The notes: generated from the letters alone by a model not told the origin. Numbered from the stretch's first letter, positions 9,601-16,918 are shown. The stretch is DNA of 64,000 nt from Streptomyces lienomycini (GCF_027947595.1 NZ_CP116257.1:1240001-1304000), one strand, 5' to 3'. Numbers and translations: made by a program.

Positions 9601-10216
9601 GACCGCCTCGCAGCTGCTGAGCCTGGCGGCCGACCCGGACGGCTTCGCGCAGGAGCTGGCCCGCCCCATGCCCCGCCCGCCCCAGCCCGCCGCCCGCCGC
9701 GGCACCCGCTTCCACGCCTGGGTCGAGGCCCGGTTCGAACCACTGACGCTGCCCCTGCTGGAACCGGAGGAGCTGCCCGGCAGCGACGCGGAGATCGCCG
9801 ACGAAGACGATCTGGAGTTCCTGAAGGACGCCTTCGAACGTACTGAATACGCGCGACGCACCCCCTTCCGCGTCGAGGCGCCGTTCCAGCTCACGCTCGC
9901 CGGCCGGGTCGTGCGCGGCCGGATCGACGCCGTCTACAAGGAGGGCGACGGTGCGACGGCGACGTACGAGATCGTCGACTGGAAGACGAACCGCGCCGCC
10001 ACCGCCGACCCGCTCCAGCTCGCGCTCTACCGCGTCGCCTGGGCCGAGCAGCAGGGGATACCACCGGCATCGGTGACCGCCGCCTTCCTGTACGTACGCA
10101 CCGGCGAGGTCGTCCGGCCCCAGGGGCTGCCGGACCGGGCGGCACTGGAGAAGCTGCTGCGGGCCGAGCCGGTCGGTGACGAACCGCACGATCGGGCTGC
10201 CCGTGCGGGCCGATAG
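6671..10216 (+). CDS. adnB: ATP-dependent helicase/nuclease, AdnB-like subunit
   Basis: An 1181-residue UvrD-like helicase with a C-terminal RecB nuclease. Walker A is AGAGSGKT at residues 38-45, followed by LTFTNKAAGEL, LLDEYQDTS, VGDPCQAIYGWRGAS and VKVLTAHKSKGLEWDVV. Nuclease motifs near the end are RGTRFHAWVE, GRIDAVYKE, IVDWKTNR and QLALYRVAW, so the catalytic Asp/Lys positions look intact. A roughly 100-residue acidic, Pro-rich linker (EEPEETEEPEG and following) separates motor and nuclease. It follows adnA after about 120 bases on the same strand. Start: GTG 6671 is preferred (the product begins VPAHITDPEQL); TAGCCT a few bases upstream could be a -10 for a leaderless transcript. GTG 6647 is an alternative. 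Pairing with the upstream protein as a heterodimer is inferred from the mycobacterial system. Confidence 0.85.
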   Translation: MPAHITDPEQLKELLGIPFTPEQTACIVAPPAPQVIVAGAGSGKTTVMAARVVWLVGTGQVAPEQVLGLTFTNKAAGELAERVRKALIRAGVTDPDAIDPDHPPGEPAISTYHAFAGRLLTDHGLRLGLEPTSRLLADATRFQLAARILREAPGPYPALTRSFADLVSDLLALDAELAEHLVRPEDLRTWDAGLLDTLEGVRLSNADLRKVPEAAAARRELADLVIRYRAAKRQKDLLDFGDQIALSAQLAGLPEVGRVLRDEYRVVLLDEYQDTSVAQRILLAGLFGGGTGHPVTAVGDPCQAIYGWRGASVANLDDFPEHFAHADGRPAARQALSENRRSGGRLLDLANGLAEPLRAMHAGVEALRPAPGAERDGTVRCALLRTHAEEIDWIADSVAHLVRTGKAPGEIAVLCRTATDFAEIQGALVARDVPVEVVGLSGLLHLPEVADLVAVCEVLQDPGANASLVRLLSGPRWRIGPRDLALLGRRARLLVSHARVEGDDDPDRRLAEAVEGVDPSEVTSLADALDTFLETPLDGTGDDDGLPFSPDARVRFARLATELRDLRRALSDPLMDVLHRVLAVTGLEVELSASPHALAARRRETLSNFLDVAASFAAGDGEATLLAFLGFLRTAAQYEKGLDNALPGGENTVKVLTAHKSKGLEWDVVAVPGLVTGTFPSGQGREKWTAQGKVLPHGLRGDADTLPDVESWDSRGLKGFHEAMKDHQHTEELRLGYVTFTRPRSLLLGSGHWWGPSQKKPRGPSAFLTALYEHCAAGHGEIEAWADEPVEDEENPALHRATVDEVWPLPLDDGALARRRAAAETVLRHLDALADQEEGALHALHALDTHDDPDWPPPPEDDAAPPPQEPEDTEEPEETEEPEGADTGWTDDPADWDTWTSDRPAAPPSGPTVPRQATPTEPSPGTPPAPAPASAPARLTPEEARTVASWDRDLDALTGELLRARESVTEVPLPASLTASQLLSLAADPDGFAQELARPMPRPPQPAARRGTRFHAWVEARFEPLTLPLLEPEELPGSDAEIADEDDLEFLKDAFERTEYARRTPFRVEAPFQLTLAGRVVRGRIDAVYKEGDGATATYEIVDWKTNRAATADPLQLALYRVAWAEQQGIPPASVTAAFLYVRTGEVVRPQGLPDRAALEKLLRAEPVGDEPHDRAARAGR

Positions 10217-10226
10217 GCTCGTAAGC

Positions 10227-11639
10227 ATGAGCCACCCCGTTGACAATGCTGTCAGCGCTGTCCGCACGTACATCGAGCGGCACCGCGCCGCCTTCCTCGA
10301 CGACCTCGTCGAATGGCTGCGCATCCCGTCCGTGTCGGCCCAGCCCGACCACGCGGCCGATGTGCGGCGCAGCGCCGACTGGCTCGCCGCCAAGCTGAAG
10401 GAGACCGGCTTCCCGACCGCGGAGGTCTGGCCGACCCAGGGAGCCCCCGCCGTTTTCGCCGAGTGGCCCTCCGGAGACCCGCAGGCGCCGACGGTCCTCG
10501 TCTACGGCCACCACGACGTACAGCCCGCCGCCCGCGAGGACGGCTGGAACAGCGACCCCTTCGAACCCGTCGTCCGCGAAAACCGCCTCTACGCGCGCGG
10601 GGCGGCGGACGACAAGGGACAGGTGTTCTTTCACACACTCGGTGTCCGCGCCCACCTCGCCGCCACCGGCCGTACGGCCCCCGCGGTGAACCTCAAGCTG
10701 CTGATCGAGGGCGAGGAGGAGTCCGGCTCGCCGCACTTCCGCGCCCTCGTCGAGGAGCGCGCCGAGCGGCTCACCGCCGACGCGGTGATCGTTTCGGACA
10801 CCGGTATGTGGTCCGAGGACACCCCCACGGTCTGCACCGGCATGCGGGGACTGGCCGAGTGCGAGATCCGGCTGCACGGGCCCGACCAGGACATCCACTC
10901 CGGCTCCTTCGGCGGCGCGGTCCCCAACCCGGCCACCGCCGTCGCCCGCCTCGTCGCGGCCCTGCACGACGAGCACGCGCGCGTGGCGGTCCCCGGCTTC
11001 TACGACGGCGTGATCGAGCTCACCGACCGGGAACGCGAGCTGCTCGCCGAGCTGCCCTTCGACGAGCGCCAGTGGCTGCGCACGGCCAAGTCGTACGCGG
11101 CCCACGGCGAGGCCGGCCACACCACCCTGGAGCGCATCTGGGCCCGCCCCACCGCCGAGGTCAACGGCATCGGCGGCGGCTACCAGGGCCCGGGCAGCAA
11201 GACGATCATTCCGTCGTCCGCCATGGTGAAGCTCTCCTTCCGCCTGGTCGCGGGCCAGGACCCGGGCCGTGTGGAGAAGGCCGTCCGCGCCTGGGTCGCC
11301 GAACAGGTTCCCCAAGGCATTCGCTGCGAGATCACCTTCAGCCCGGCCACCCGCCCCTGCCTGACGCCGCTGGACCACCCGGCACTGCGGTCCGTGGTCC
11401 GCGCGATGGGCCTGGCCTTCGGGAAACCGGTCCGCTTCACCCGAGAAGGCGGCTCCGGACCGGCCGCCGACCTCCAGGAGGTACTCGACGCCCCGGTGCT
11501 GTTCCTCGGCATCTCCGTCCCCTCCGACGGCTGGCACGCCCCCGACGAAAAGGTGGAACTGAACCTGCTCCTCAAGGGCGTCGAAACCTCCGCCCACCTC
11601 TGGGGCGACCTGGCGGAGTACTGGCGTCACGCGCCCTGA
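10227..11639 (+). CDS. M20 family metallopeptidase (dipeptidase)
   Basis: A 470-residue M20/ArgE/DapE-type zinc peptidase that would release amino acids from peptides in the cytoplasm. Metal and catalytic motifs in order: VYGHHDVQP (zinc His and catalytic Asp), GAADDKGQ (bridging Asp), EGEEESGS (catalytic and metal Glu), IVSDTGMW (metal Asp) and GWHAPDEKV (metal His). A dimerisation-type lid domain lies between. Start ATG 10227 has no obvious ribosome site. TAGGCT at 10214-10219 ends 7 bases before the start and overlaps the adnB stop codon, a layout typical of leaderless Streptomyces transcripts. So, although close to adnB, it may have its own promoter. Substrate cannot be told from sequence. 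Confidence 0.9.
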   Translation: MSHPVDNAVSAVRTYIERHRAAFLDDLVEWLRIPSVSAQPDHAADVRRSADWLAAKLKETGFPTAEVWPTQGAPAVFAEWPSGDPQAPTVLVYGHHDVQPAAREDGWNSDPFEPVVRENRLYARGAADDKGQVFFHTLGVRAHLAATGRTAPAVNLKLLIEGEEESGSPHFRALVEERAERLTADAVIVSDTGMWSEDTPTVCTGMRGLAECEIRLHGPDQDIHSGSFGGAVPNPATAVARLVAALHDEHARVAVPGFYDGVIELTDRERELLAELPFDERQWLRTAKSYAAHGEAGHTTLERIWARPTAEVNGIGGGYQGPGSKTIIPSSAMVKLSFRLVAGQDPGRVEKAVRAWVAEQVPQGIRCEITFSPATRPCLTPLDHPALRSVVRAMGLAFGKPVRFTREGGSGPAADLQEVLDAPVLFLGISVPSDGWHAPDEKVELNLLLKGVETSAHLWGDLAEYWRHAP

Positions 11640-11800
11640 GCGTCCCCCCGTCCGGGACCCGACCGGCATCGCGCGCGGCACACTGGAAAGGCCGCCCCGC
11701 GCCGCCGAGCCCTCCCGGACCCGGTCACCACCCGCCGTACACGAACCGTTGAACCCGCCTTGCCGAACCGAACCGCTCACCGGGGGAGTTGGAAGCACCC

Positions 11801-12745
11801 GTGACCACCTGGACCGACCACACCGCCGACCGTCCCATCTCGCTCACCGCCCCCAGCGGCATCGACCGCGCCGCCCACCACCGCCTCGACGAGGCCTGGC
11901 TCGCGGCGGCGTGGAGTCACCCCTCGACGCGCTGCTTCGTGGTCTCAGGCGGCCAGGTCCTCATCGACGAGACCCCCGACGGGGCCACCGAACTCGTCAT
12001 GACCCCCTCCTTCGAGGCCCCGCTGACCGAGGCACACCGCTACTTCCTGGGCACCGACGAGGACGGGGTCAGCTACTTCGCCCTCCAGAAGGACTCGCTG
12101 CCCGGCCGCATGGACCAGTCCGCGCGCCCGGCGGGCCTGCGCGAGGCCGGCCTGCTCCTGTCGGACCGCGACGCGGGCCTGATGGCCCACGCCGTCGCCC
12201 TGGAGAACTGGCAGCGGCTGCACCGGTTCTGCTCCCGCTGCGGCGAGCGCACCGTCATCGCCGCGGCGGGCCACATCCGCCGCTGCCCCGCCTGCGGCGC
12301 CGAGCACTACCCGCGCACCGACCCCGCGGTGATCATGGCCGTCACGGACGACCAGGACCGCATCCTGCTCGGCCGCCAGGTGCACTGGCCCGAGGGGCGC
12401 TTCTCGACCCTCGCCGGTTTCGTGGAGCCCGGCGAGTCCATCGAGCAGTCGGTACGCCGCGAGGTCCAGGAGGAGGCCGGCGTCACCGTCGGCCCGGTCG
12501 ACTACGTCGCCAGTCAGCCCTGGCCCTTCCCGTCCAGCCTGATGCTGGGCTTCATGGCCCACGCCACCTCGACCGACATCAACGTCGACGGCGACGAGAT
12601 CCACGAGGCCCGCTGGTTCTCCCGCGACGAACTGGGCGCCGCCTTCGAGTCGGGCGAAGTGCTCCCGCCCTACGGCATCTCGATCGCGGCCCGTCTCATC
12701 GAGCTCTGGTACGGCAGGCCACTGCCGACGCGCGGCGCCTTCTGA
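11801..12745 (+). CDS. nudC: NAD(+)/NADH pyrophosphatase, NudC-type NUDIX hydrolase
   Basis: A 314-residue protein with the NudC domain order: an N-terminal beta domain, a zinc ribbon (FCSRCGERTV ... RRCPACGAEHYPR, two CxxC pairs), then a NUDIX domain with box GFVEPGESIEQSVRREVQEEAGV. NudC enzymes hydrolyse NAD(H) to NMN(H) and AMP and can remove NAD caps from RNA 5' ends. The SQPWPFPSSLM motif behind the NUDIX box is the signature that distinguishes NADH pyrophosphatases. Start GTG 11801 has GGAAG 5 bases upstream; an in-frame TTG at 11789 is possible. The gene ends at a strong bidirectional hairpin facing the mycoredoxin gene. Confidence 0.92.
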   Translation: MTTWTDHTADRPISLTAPSGIDRAAHHRLDEAWLAAAWSHPSTRCFVVSGGQVLIDETPDGATELVMTPSFEAPLTEAHRYFLGTDEDGVSYFALQKDSLPGRMDQSARPAGLREAGLLLSDRDAGLMAHAVALENWQRLHRFCSRCGERTVIAAAGHIRRCPACGAEHYPRTDPAVIMAVTDDQDRILLGRQVHWPEGRFSTLAGFVEPGESIEQSVRREVQEEAGVTVGPVDYVASQPWPFPSSLMLGFMAHATSTDINVDGDEIHEARWFSRDELGAAFESGEVLPPYGISIAARLIELWYGRPLPTRGAF

Positions 12746-12753
12746 GCCCGGAC

Positions 12754-12796
12754 GCCGTGGAGGGGCGGCCCCGATGCGGGGCCGCCCCTCCACGGC
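12754..12796. terminator. Bidirectional hairpin terminator between nudC and mycoredoxin gene
   Basis: A perfect 20-bp inverted repeat (12754-12773 with 12777-12796) with a 3-base loop sits between two convergent genes. There is no long T-tract, which is common for Streptomyces terminators. Confidence 0.85.
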
Positions 12797-12818
12797 TGAG
12801 CACGTCCAGGCGTACCGG

Positions 12819-13061
12819 TCAGGCGCCGACCTTCTGCTTCACCTGCGCCAGGGACGGGTTCGTCAGCGTCGAGCCGTCCGGGAAGAGCACGGTCGGAACC
12901 GTCTGGTTTCCGCCATTCGCCTTCTCCACGAAGGCGGCGGACTCCGGGTCCTGCTCGATGTTGATCTCGGTGTACGCGATGCCCTCGCGGTCCATCTGGC
13001 TCTTCAACCGACGGCAGTAGCCGCACCACGTGGTGCTGTACATCGTCACAGTGCCCGGCAT
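12819..13061 (-). CDS. Mycoredoxin / glutaredoxin-like thiol-disulfide oxidoreductase
   Basis: An 80-residue single-domain glutaredoxin fold: MPGTVTMYSTTWCGYCRRLK with the CGYC redox motif at the end of strand 1, a TVPTVLFPDG cis-proline loop, and a C-terminal helix. Actinobacterial mycoredoxins with CxYC motifs reduce mycothiol mixed disulfides and act in the cytosol. Start ATG 13061 begins MPGTVTMY, with GGAG about 12 bases upstream; an in-frame longer reading to 13148 has no support. The promoter region contains a perfect sigma-R consensus (13126-13151), which fits a thiol-stress function. Divergent from uvrD2. Confidence 0.88.
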   Translation of the reverse strand: MPGTVTMYSTTWCGYCRRLKSQMDREGIAYTEINIEQDPESAAFVEKANGGNQTVPTVLFPDGSTLTNPSLAQVKQKVGA

Positions 13062-13125
13062 GTCTCTCGTGCTCCTTCGGCGACTCGGGGAAAGCGGCGG
13101 CTCGGGGATGAGTGCGCATGAGCAG

Positions 13126-13151
13126 AACGCCCGGGACGACGCCACCATTCC
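13126..13151 (-). promoter_or_regulatory. Sigma-R-type promoter of the mycoredoxin gene
   Basis: Read on the minus strand: GGAAT (13151-13147), 18 bases, GTT (13128-13126). This is the GGAAT-N18-GTT consensus of sigma-R promoters, and the same form occurs before sigR at 44985-45010. The expected start point is near 13119, giving a leader of about 58 bases. Confidence 0.8.
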
Positions 13152-13244
13152 CGCCGCGTGACGCGTGTCGCATTGGTACGACTATCGGTGCGTGCCTGTG
13201 GACAACCGACTCACCCGTCCCGCGAGACCTGGCAGCATGGCGGT

Positions 13245-15449
13245 GTGACAGCAGCAACGCACTCCACCCTCTTCCCGCAGGTACCGGACACGGCCGACGC
13301 GGTGCTCGAAGGGCTCGACCCCGAGCAGCGCGAGGTGGCGACCGCCCTGCGCGGCCCGGTGTGCGTGCTGGCGGGAGCCGGCACGGGCAAGACCCGGGCG
13401 ATCACCCACCGCATCGCCTACGGGGTGCGCGCCGGCATCCTCCAGCCCTCCAGCGTGCTCGCCGTCACCTTCACCAACCGTGCGGCGGGGGAGATGCGCG
13501 GCCGTCTGCGCCAGCTGGGCGCGTCCGGTGTCCAGGCCCGTACCTTCCACTCGGCGGCACTGCGGCAGCTCCAGTACTTCTGGCCGAAAGCGATCGGTGG
13601 CTCCCTGCCGAGGCTCGTCGACCGCAAGATCCAGCTCGTCGCCGACGCGGCCGCCGCCTGCCGCATCCGCCTCGACCGGGGCGAGCTGCGCGACGCCACC
13701 GCGGAGATCGAGTGGTCCAAGGTGACCCAGACCGTCCCGGCCGACTACGCCCTCGCGGCGGCCAAGGCGGGCCGTGACACCCCCCGCGACCCCGCGGAGA
13801 TCGCCCAGCTGTACTCCGCCTACGAGGACCTCAAACGCGCGCGCTCCGTCATCGACTTCGAGGACGTGCTGCTGCTGACCGTGGCCGTGCTCCAGGACCG
13901 GCACGACGTCGCCGAACAGGTCCGGGCCCAGTACCAGCACTTCGTGGTCGACGAGTACCAGGACGTCAGCCCGCTCCAGCAGCGTCTGCTGGAGCTGTGG
14001 CTCGGTGACCGCGACGACCTGTGCGTGGTCGGCGACGCCAGCCAGACGATCTATTCGTTCACGGGAGCAACCCCCGACCACCTGCTCGACTTCCGCGGCC
14101 GCCACCCCGGCGCCACCGTCGTCAAACTCGTCCGCGACTACCGCTCCACCCCCCAGGTGGTCCACCTCGCCAACGGCCTGCTCGCCCAGGCCCGAGGGCG
14201 GGCCGCCGACCACCGCCTGGAGCTGGTCTCCCAGCGCCCCGCGGGCCCCGAACCGGTCTACGGCGAGTACCCCGACGAACCGGCCGAGGCCGAGGGCGCG
14301 GCCCGCCGCATCCGTGAGCTCATCGACTCGGGCGTTCCGGCCGCCGGGATCGCGGTCCTGTTCCGTACCAACTCCCAGTCGGAGACCTACGAGCAAGCAC
14401 TCGCCGACGCCGGTGTCCCCTACCAGCTGCGGGGCGCGGAGCGCTTCTTCGACCGCCCCGAGGTGCGCAAGGCCAACAGCGCCCTGCGCGCCGCGGCGCG
14501 CTTCGGCGGCAACGACTCCCTCCTCGACGACGTGGTCGACCTGCCGTCCCAGGTGCGCGCGGTGCTGTCCGGCGAGGGGTGGACGACTGAGCCCCCGGCC
14601 GGGTCGGGGGCCGTCCGGGAACGCTGGGAGTCGCTGGCCGCCCTGGTCCATCTCGCCCAGGACTTCGCCACCGCCAGAACCGGAGCCACGCTGAGCGATC
14701 TCGTCGTGGAACTCGACGAGCGTGCGGGCGCCCAGCACGCCCCGACGGTGCAGGGCGTCACCCTCGCCTCCCTGCACTCGGCCAAGGGCCTGGAGTGGGA
14801 CGTCGTGTTCCTGGTGGGCGTCGCCGAGGGCATGATGCCGATCACCTACGCAAAGACCGACGAACAGATCGAGGAGGAACGCCGCCTCCTCTACGTCGGC
14901 GTCACCCGCGCGCGAGAACACCTCCATCTGTCCTGGGCGCTGGCCCGGACGCCCGGCGGTCGGCCGAGCCGTCGGCCCAGCCGATTCCTGAAGGGGCTGC
15001 GGCCCGGCTCGGGCACGGCCGACGGGCGGGCGGCCGGCGGCGGCTCCGGAGGTGTGGAGCGTGGGTTCGCGGGCGGCGGCGGCGCCGTGGCCGCCGTTCC
15101 GAGACGGACACAGCGGACGCCCGCCCGCTGCCGCGTCTGCGGGCGCACGCTCACCGACGCAGGCGAGATGAAACTGATGCGCTGCGAGGACTGCCCGTCC
15201 GACATGGACGAGGGCGTCTACGAGCGGCTGCGCGAGTGGCGCGCGGTGCAGGCGGGGCGCAGCGGACAGCCCGCGTTCTGCGTCTTCACCGACAAGACAC
15301 TGATGGCGATCGCCGAGTCCGTCCCCGAGGACGAGCGTGAACTGGCCCGGATCCCAGGGGTCGGGGCGCGCAAGCTCAACCGCTACGGAGTCGACGTCCT
15401 GGCCATCTGCGCAGGCCAGGAAGGGGTGGGGCTTGACGAGGACGACTGA
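13245..15449 (+). CDS. uvrD2: UvrD2-type superfamily 1 DNA helicase
   Basis: A 734-residue 3'-5' helicase. Walker A is GAGTGKT at residues 44-50, then VTFTNRAAGEMRGRL, VVDEYQDVSPLQQ, VVGDASQTIYSFTG, LHSAKGLEWDVVF and LLYVGVTRARE. The C-terminus carries a tetracysteine motif (CRVCGRTL ... MRCEDCPSD) and an HRDC domain (FCVFTDKTLMAIAESVP ... IPGVGARKLNRYG). ATPase + tetracysteine + HRDC is the UvrD2 architecture known from mycobacteria, distinct from UvrD1. Role from family: unwinding in DNA repair, essential in some mycobacteria. Start GTG 13245 begins VTAATHSTLF; upstream in-frame codons lack a ribosome site. It is the third UvrD-like motor within 13 kb. Confidence 0.92.
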   Translation: MTAATHSTLFPQVPDTADAVLEGLDPEQREVATALRGPVCVLAGAGTGKTRAITHRIAYGVRAGILQPSSVLAVTFTNRAAGEMRGRLRQLGASGVQARTFHSAALRQLQYFWPKAIGGSLPRLVDRKIQLVADAAAACRIRLDRGELRDATAEIEWSKVTQTVPADYALAAAKAGRDTPRDPAEIAQLYSAYEDLKRARSVIDFEDVLLLTVAVLQDRHDVAEQVRAQYQHFVVDEYQDVSPLQQRLLELWLGDRDDLCVVGDASQTIYSFTGATPDHLLDFRGRHPGATVVKLVRDYRSTPQVVHLANGLLAQARGRAADHRLELVSQRPAGPEPVYGEYPDEPAEAEGAARRIRELIDSGVPAAGIAVLFRTNSQSETYEQALADAGVPYQLRGAERFFDRPEVRKANSALRAAARFGGNDSLLDDVVDLPSQVRAVLSGEGWTTEPPAGSGAVRERWESLAALVHLAQDFATARTGATLSDLVVELDERAGAQHAPTVQGVTLASLHSAKGLEWDVVFLVGVAEGMMPITYAKTDEQIEEERRLLYVGVTRAREHLHLSWALARTPGGRPSRRPSRFLKGLRPGSGTADGRAAGGGSGGVERGFAGGGGAVAAVPRRTQRTPARCRVCGRTLTDAGEMKLMRCEDCPSDMDEGVYERLREWRAVQAGRSGQPAFCVFTDKTLMAIAESVPEDERELARIPGVGARKLNRYGVDVLAICAGQEGVGLDEDD

Positions 15450-15472
15450 TACGAACTCGTCGAAAAAATAGT

Positions 15473-15502
15473 TTGCGCATGCCCCGGGAATCCCCATAGG
15501 TT
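15473..15502 (+). promoter_or_regulatory. wblC promoter with AT-rich element (WblC autoactivation type)
   Basis: -35 TTGCGC (15473-15478), an 18-base spacer and -10 TAGGTT (15497-15502). Directly upstream of the -35 is an A/T run (aaaaaatag, 15463-15471), rare in this GC-rich DNA. Known WhiB7/WblC-dependent promoters have an AT-rich block just upstream of the -35 that is bound by the AT-hook. The start point should be near 15509, giving wblC a leader of about 610 bases. Confidence 0.75.
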
Positions 15503-15613
15503 CTTGGTCACGGGGACAGCGGCCTTCCCGGAGGCCCTGAATCCGTGTTGTACTTGCATATCCGCGGACTGGTTCACCCCAGTCCCCCGAGACGCCGAGA
15601 GGAGGCGAGTCCA

Positions 15614-15946
15614 GTGATCAGCATCAACATCAGCTCAAACGTCAGCTCCACCGCCAAACTGACCGATCGCTCGGCCGTCTCCCTGTGCACGCTCGGCGCC
15701 TCCAACTCGGGCACCGGTCTGTCCGGCATTCGTGTCGTGCGTCCGGCCGCCGCCTCCGCCGCTCCCGCGGGTCTTCCCGTTCGTGAGCGCGATGAGCGAC
15801 CGACCAAGGCACTGGAAGCAGCAGTAGCGGCACAGGCGCAGGCCTATGCCTTTACCGCGACCGGTGCCGGATTCCGGAAGCAGACGACGCAGCATCACCT
15901 GATGTGGGCCTTCCGTGGGCCAGAACCCTGGAGTGATCCAGCCTGA
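15614..15946 (+). CDS. Leader ORF upstream of wblC (110 aa), candidate attenuation uORF
   Basis: GTG 15614 has GGAGG 9 bases upstream and opens a 110-codon frame beginning MISINISSNVSS. An earlier in-frame GTG at 15545 also has GGAGG. The middle is Ala-rich with no domain I recognise. It ends MWAFRGPEPWSDPA, and an internal ATG at 15902 would give just this 14-residue peptide, but that ATG has no visible ribosome site. The stop codon (15944-15946) lies in a perfect 8-bp hairpin (15941-15959), 24 bases before the attenuator stem. The position, inside the wblC transcript leader, suggests its translation sets the fate of the terminator, as described for whiB7/wblC leaders. Whether the peptide has any function of its own is unknown. 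Confidence 0.7.
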   Translation: MISINISSNVSSTAKLTDRSAVSLCTLGASNSGTGLSGIRVVRPAAASAAPAGLPVRERDERPTKALEAAVAAQAQAYAFTATGAGFRKQTTQHHLMWAFRGPEPWSDPA

Positions 15947-15970
15947 TCGTCGATCAGGCCGGCGCCTTCA

Positions 15971-16012
15971 GGGCCGCGGAACCCCACCCGGGATCCGCGG
16001 CCCTTCTGTTTG
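15971..16012 (+). terminator. Intrinsic terminator in the wblC leader (attenuator)
   Basis: A perfect 10-bp stem (gggccgcgga at 15971-15980 with 15994-16003) and 13-base loop are followed by ttctgtttg (16004-16012), a U-rich tail unusual in this genome. It lies between the leader ORF stop (15946) and the wblC start (16122), so it would end transcription before wblC unless antitermination occurs. Confidence 0.8.
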
Positions 16013-16121
16013 TCCCCGAACGGGGGCGACAGCACGAAGGAGCCTCGGGACAAGAAAAGAACCCGGTACCAAGCCGACACCCGGTCAACCGGCCGGAACG
16101 ACCAGACGAGGAAGACCACCC

Positions 16122-16490
16122 GTGCAACTCGAAGCGCACGCCCCGTCCGTACCGCCTTCCGACACGATCCCCAAGCCCTGTTCCACGGAGGACTCCACCT
16201 TGACCCCGCTCACCGCGCTCACCGCGCTCGACGACGCCATCGAGAACCTCGGCGTACCCGTCCCCTGCCGCTCCTACGACCCGGAGGTCTTCTTCGCGGA
16301 GTCGCCGGCGGACGTGGAGTACGCCAAGTCCCTGTGCCGCACCTGCCCGCTGATCGAGGCCTGCCTCGCCGGTGCCAAGGAGCGGCGTGAGCCCTGGGGC
16401 GTCTGGGGTGGAGAGCTGTTCGTCCAGGGTGTCGTCGTCGCCCGGAAGCGGCCCCGTGGTCGCCCGCGCAAGAACCCGGTTTCGGCATGA
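16122..16490 (+). CDS. wblC: WhiB7/WblC family iron-sulfur transcriptional regulator
   Basis: A 122-residue Wbl protein. Four Fe-S cysteines are visible (PCRSYDPEVFF; SLCRTCPLIEACLAG), then the GVWGG turn (EPWGVWGGELF) that contacts the sigma factor. The C-terminal AT-hook PRGRPRKN is the mark of WhiB7/WblC among Wbl paralogues. It activates intrinsic antibiotic-resistance genes together with the principal sigma factor when ribosome-targeting drugs are present. Start GTG 16122 has GAGGAAG 7 bases upstream; earlier in-frame codons run through the attenuator. Control is likely autoactivation at 15473-15502 plus leader attenuation. The next gene overlaps by 4 bases (ATGA). Confidence 0.95.
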   Translation: MQLEAHAPSVPPSDTIPKPCSTEDSTLTPLTALTALDDAIENLGVPVPCRSYDPEVFFAESPADVEYAKSLCRTCPLIEACLAGAKERREPWGVWGGELFVQGVVVARKRPRGRPRKNPVSA

Positions 16491-16810
16491 ACACCGCAGG
16501 AACGATCGACCGTCCCCTCACGTACGACCCCCAGAAGCAGGCCCCGATGAAGCCGTCCACCCACGACATCGCAGGCACCGCGCCTGAAGACTTCACCACC
16601 AGTGGCGCGAAGGACTCGCGTCAGAACAGGACCCGTGAGATGCAACTCATCCCAGAAGCCCTGGCTCGTGCGCATATGCACGACCGCCTGCATGAGGCCG
16701 AGCAGGAACGCCGGGCGCTGCGCGTGGCGACCGCTCGCCGGATGCAGCGGCGGGCGGAGCGCGCCTCGATGCGCGCCCGGCGTGCGCTCGCCATGGCGGT
16801 CATGCAGTAA
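16487..16810 (+). CDS. Small basic hypothetical protein cotranscribed with wblC
   Basis: A 107-residue protein starting at ATG 16487, which overlaps the wblC stop (ATGA), so translational coupling is likely. The N-terminal half is polar and probably disordered (TIDRPLTYDPQKQAP). The C-terminal half is a strongly basic helix (RLHEAEQERRALRVATARRMQRRAERASMRARRALAMAVMQ in register), suggesting nucleic-acid or membrane-surface binding. No domain is recognised. Its place behind wblC suggests induction by the same antibiotic stress. The gene ends before a strong bidirectional hairpin. Confidence 0.75.
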   Translation: MNTAGTIDRPLTYDPQKQAPMKPSTHDIAGTAPEDFTTSGAKDSRQNRTREMQLIPEALARAHMHDRLHEAEQERRALRVATARRMQRRAERASMRARRALAMAVMQ

Positions 16811-16861
16811 CCGACACACCTGAAGCGGTGGTCTCCCGGCCCGGGAGACGAAGCTCTGCCC

Positions 16862-16897
16862 GTGGGGGCCGGTCCGTCCGAACGGACCGGCCCCCAC
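16862..16897. terminator. Bidirectional hairpin terminator after the wblC operon
   Basis: A perfect 16-bp stem (16862-16877 with 16882-16897) and 4-base loop lie between convergent transcription units. Confidence 0.85.
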
Positions 16898-16918
16898 CGT
16901 GGGTTCGGGGCCGGTGGA

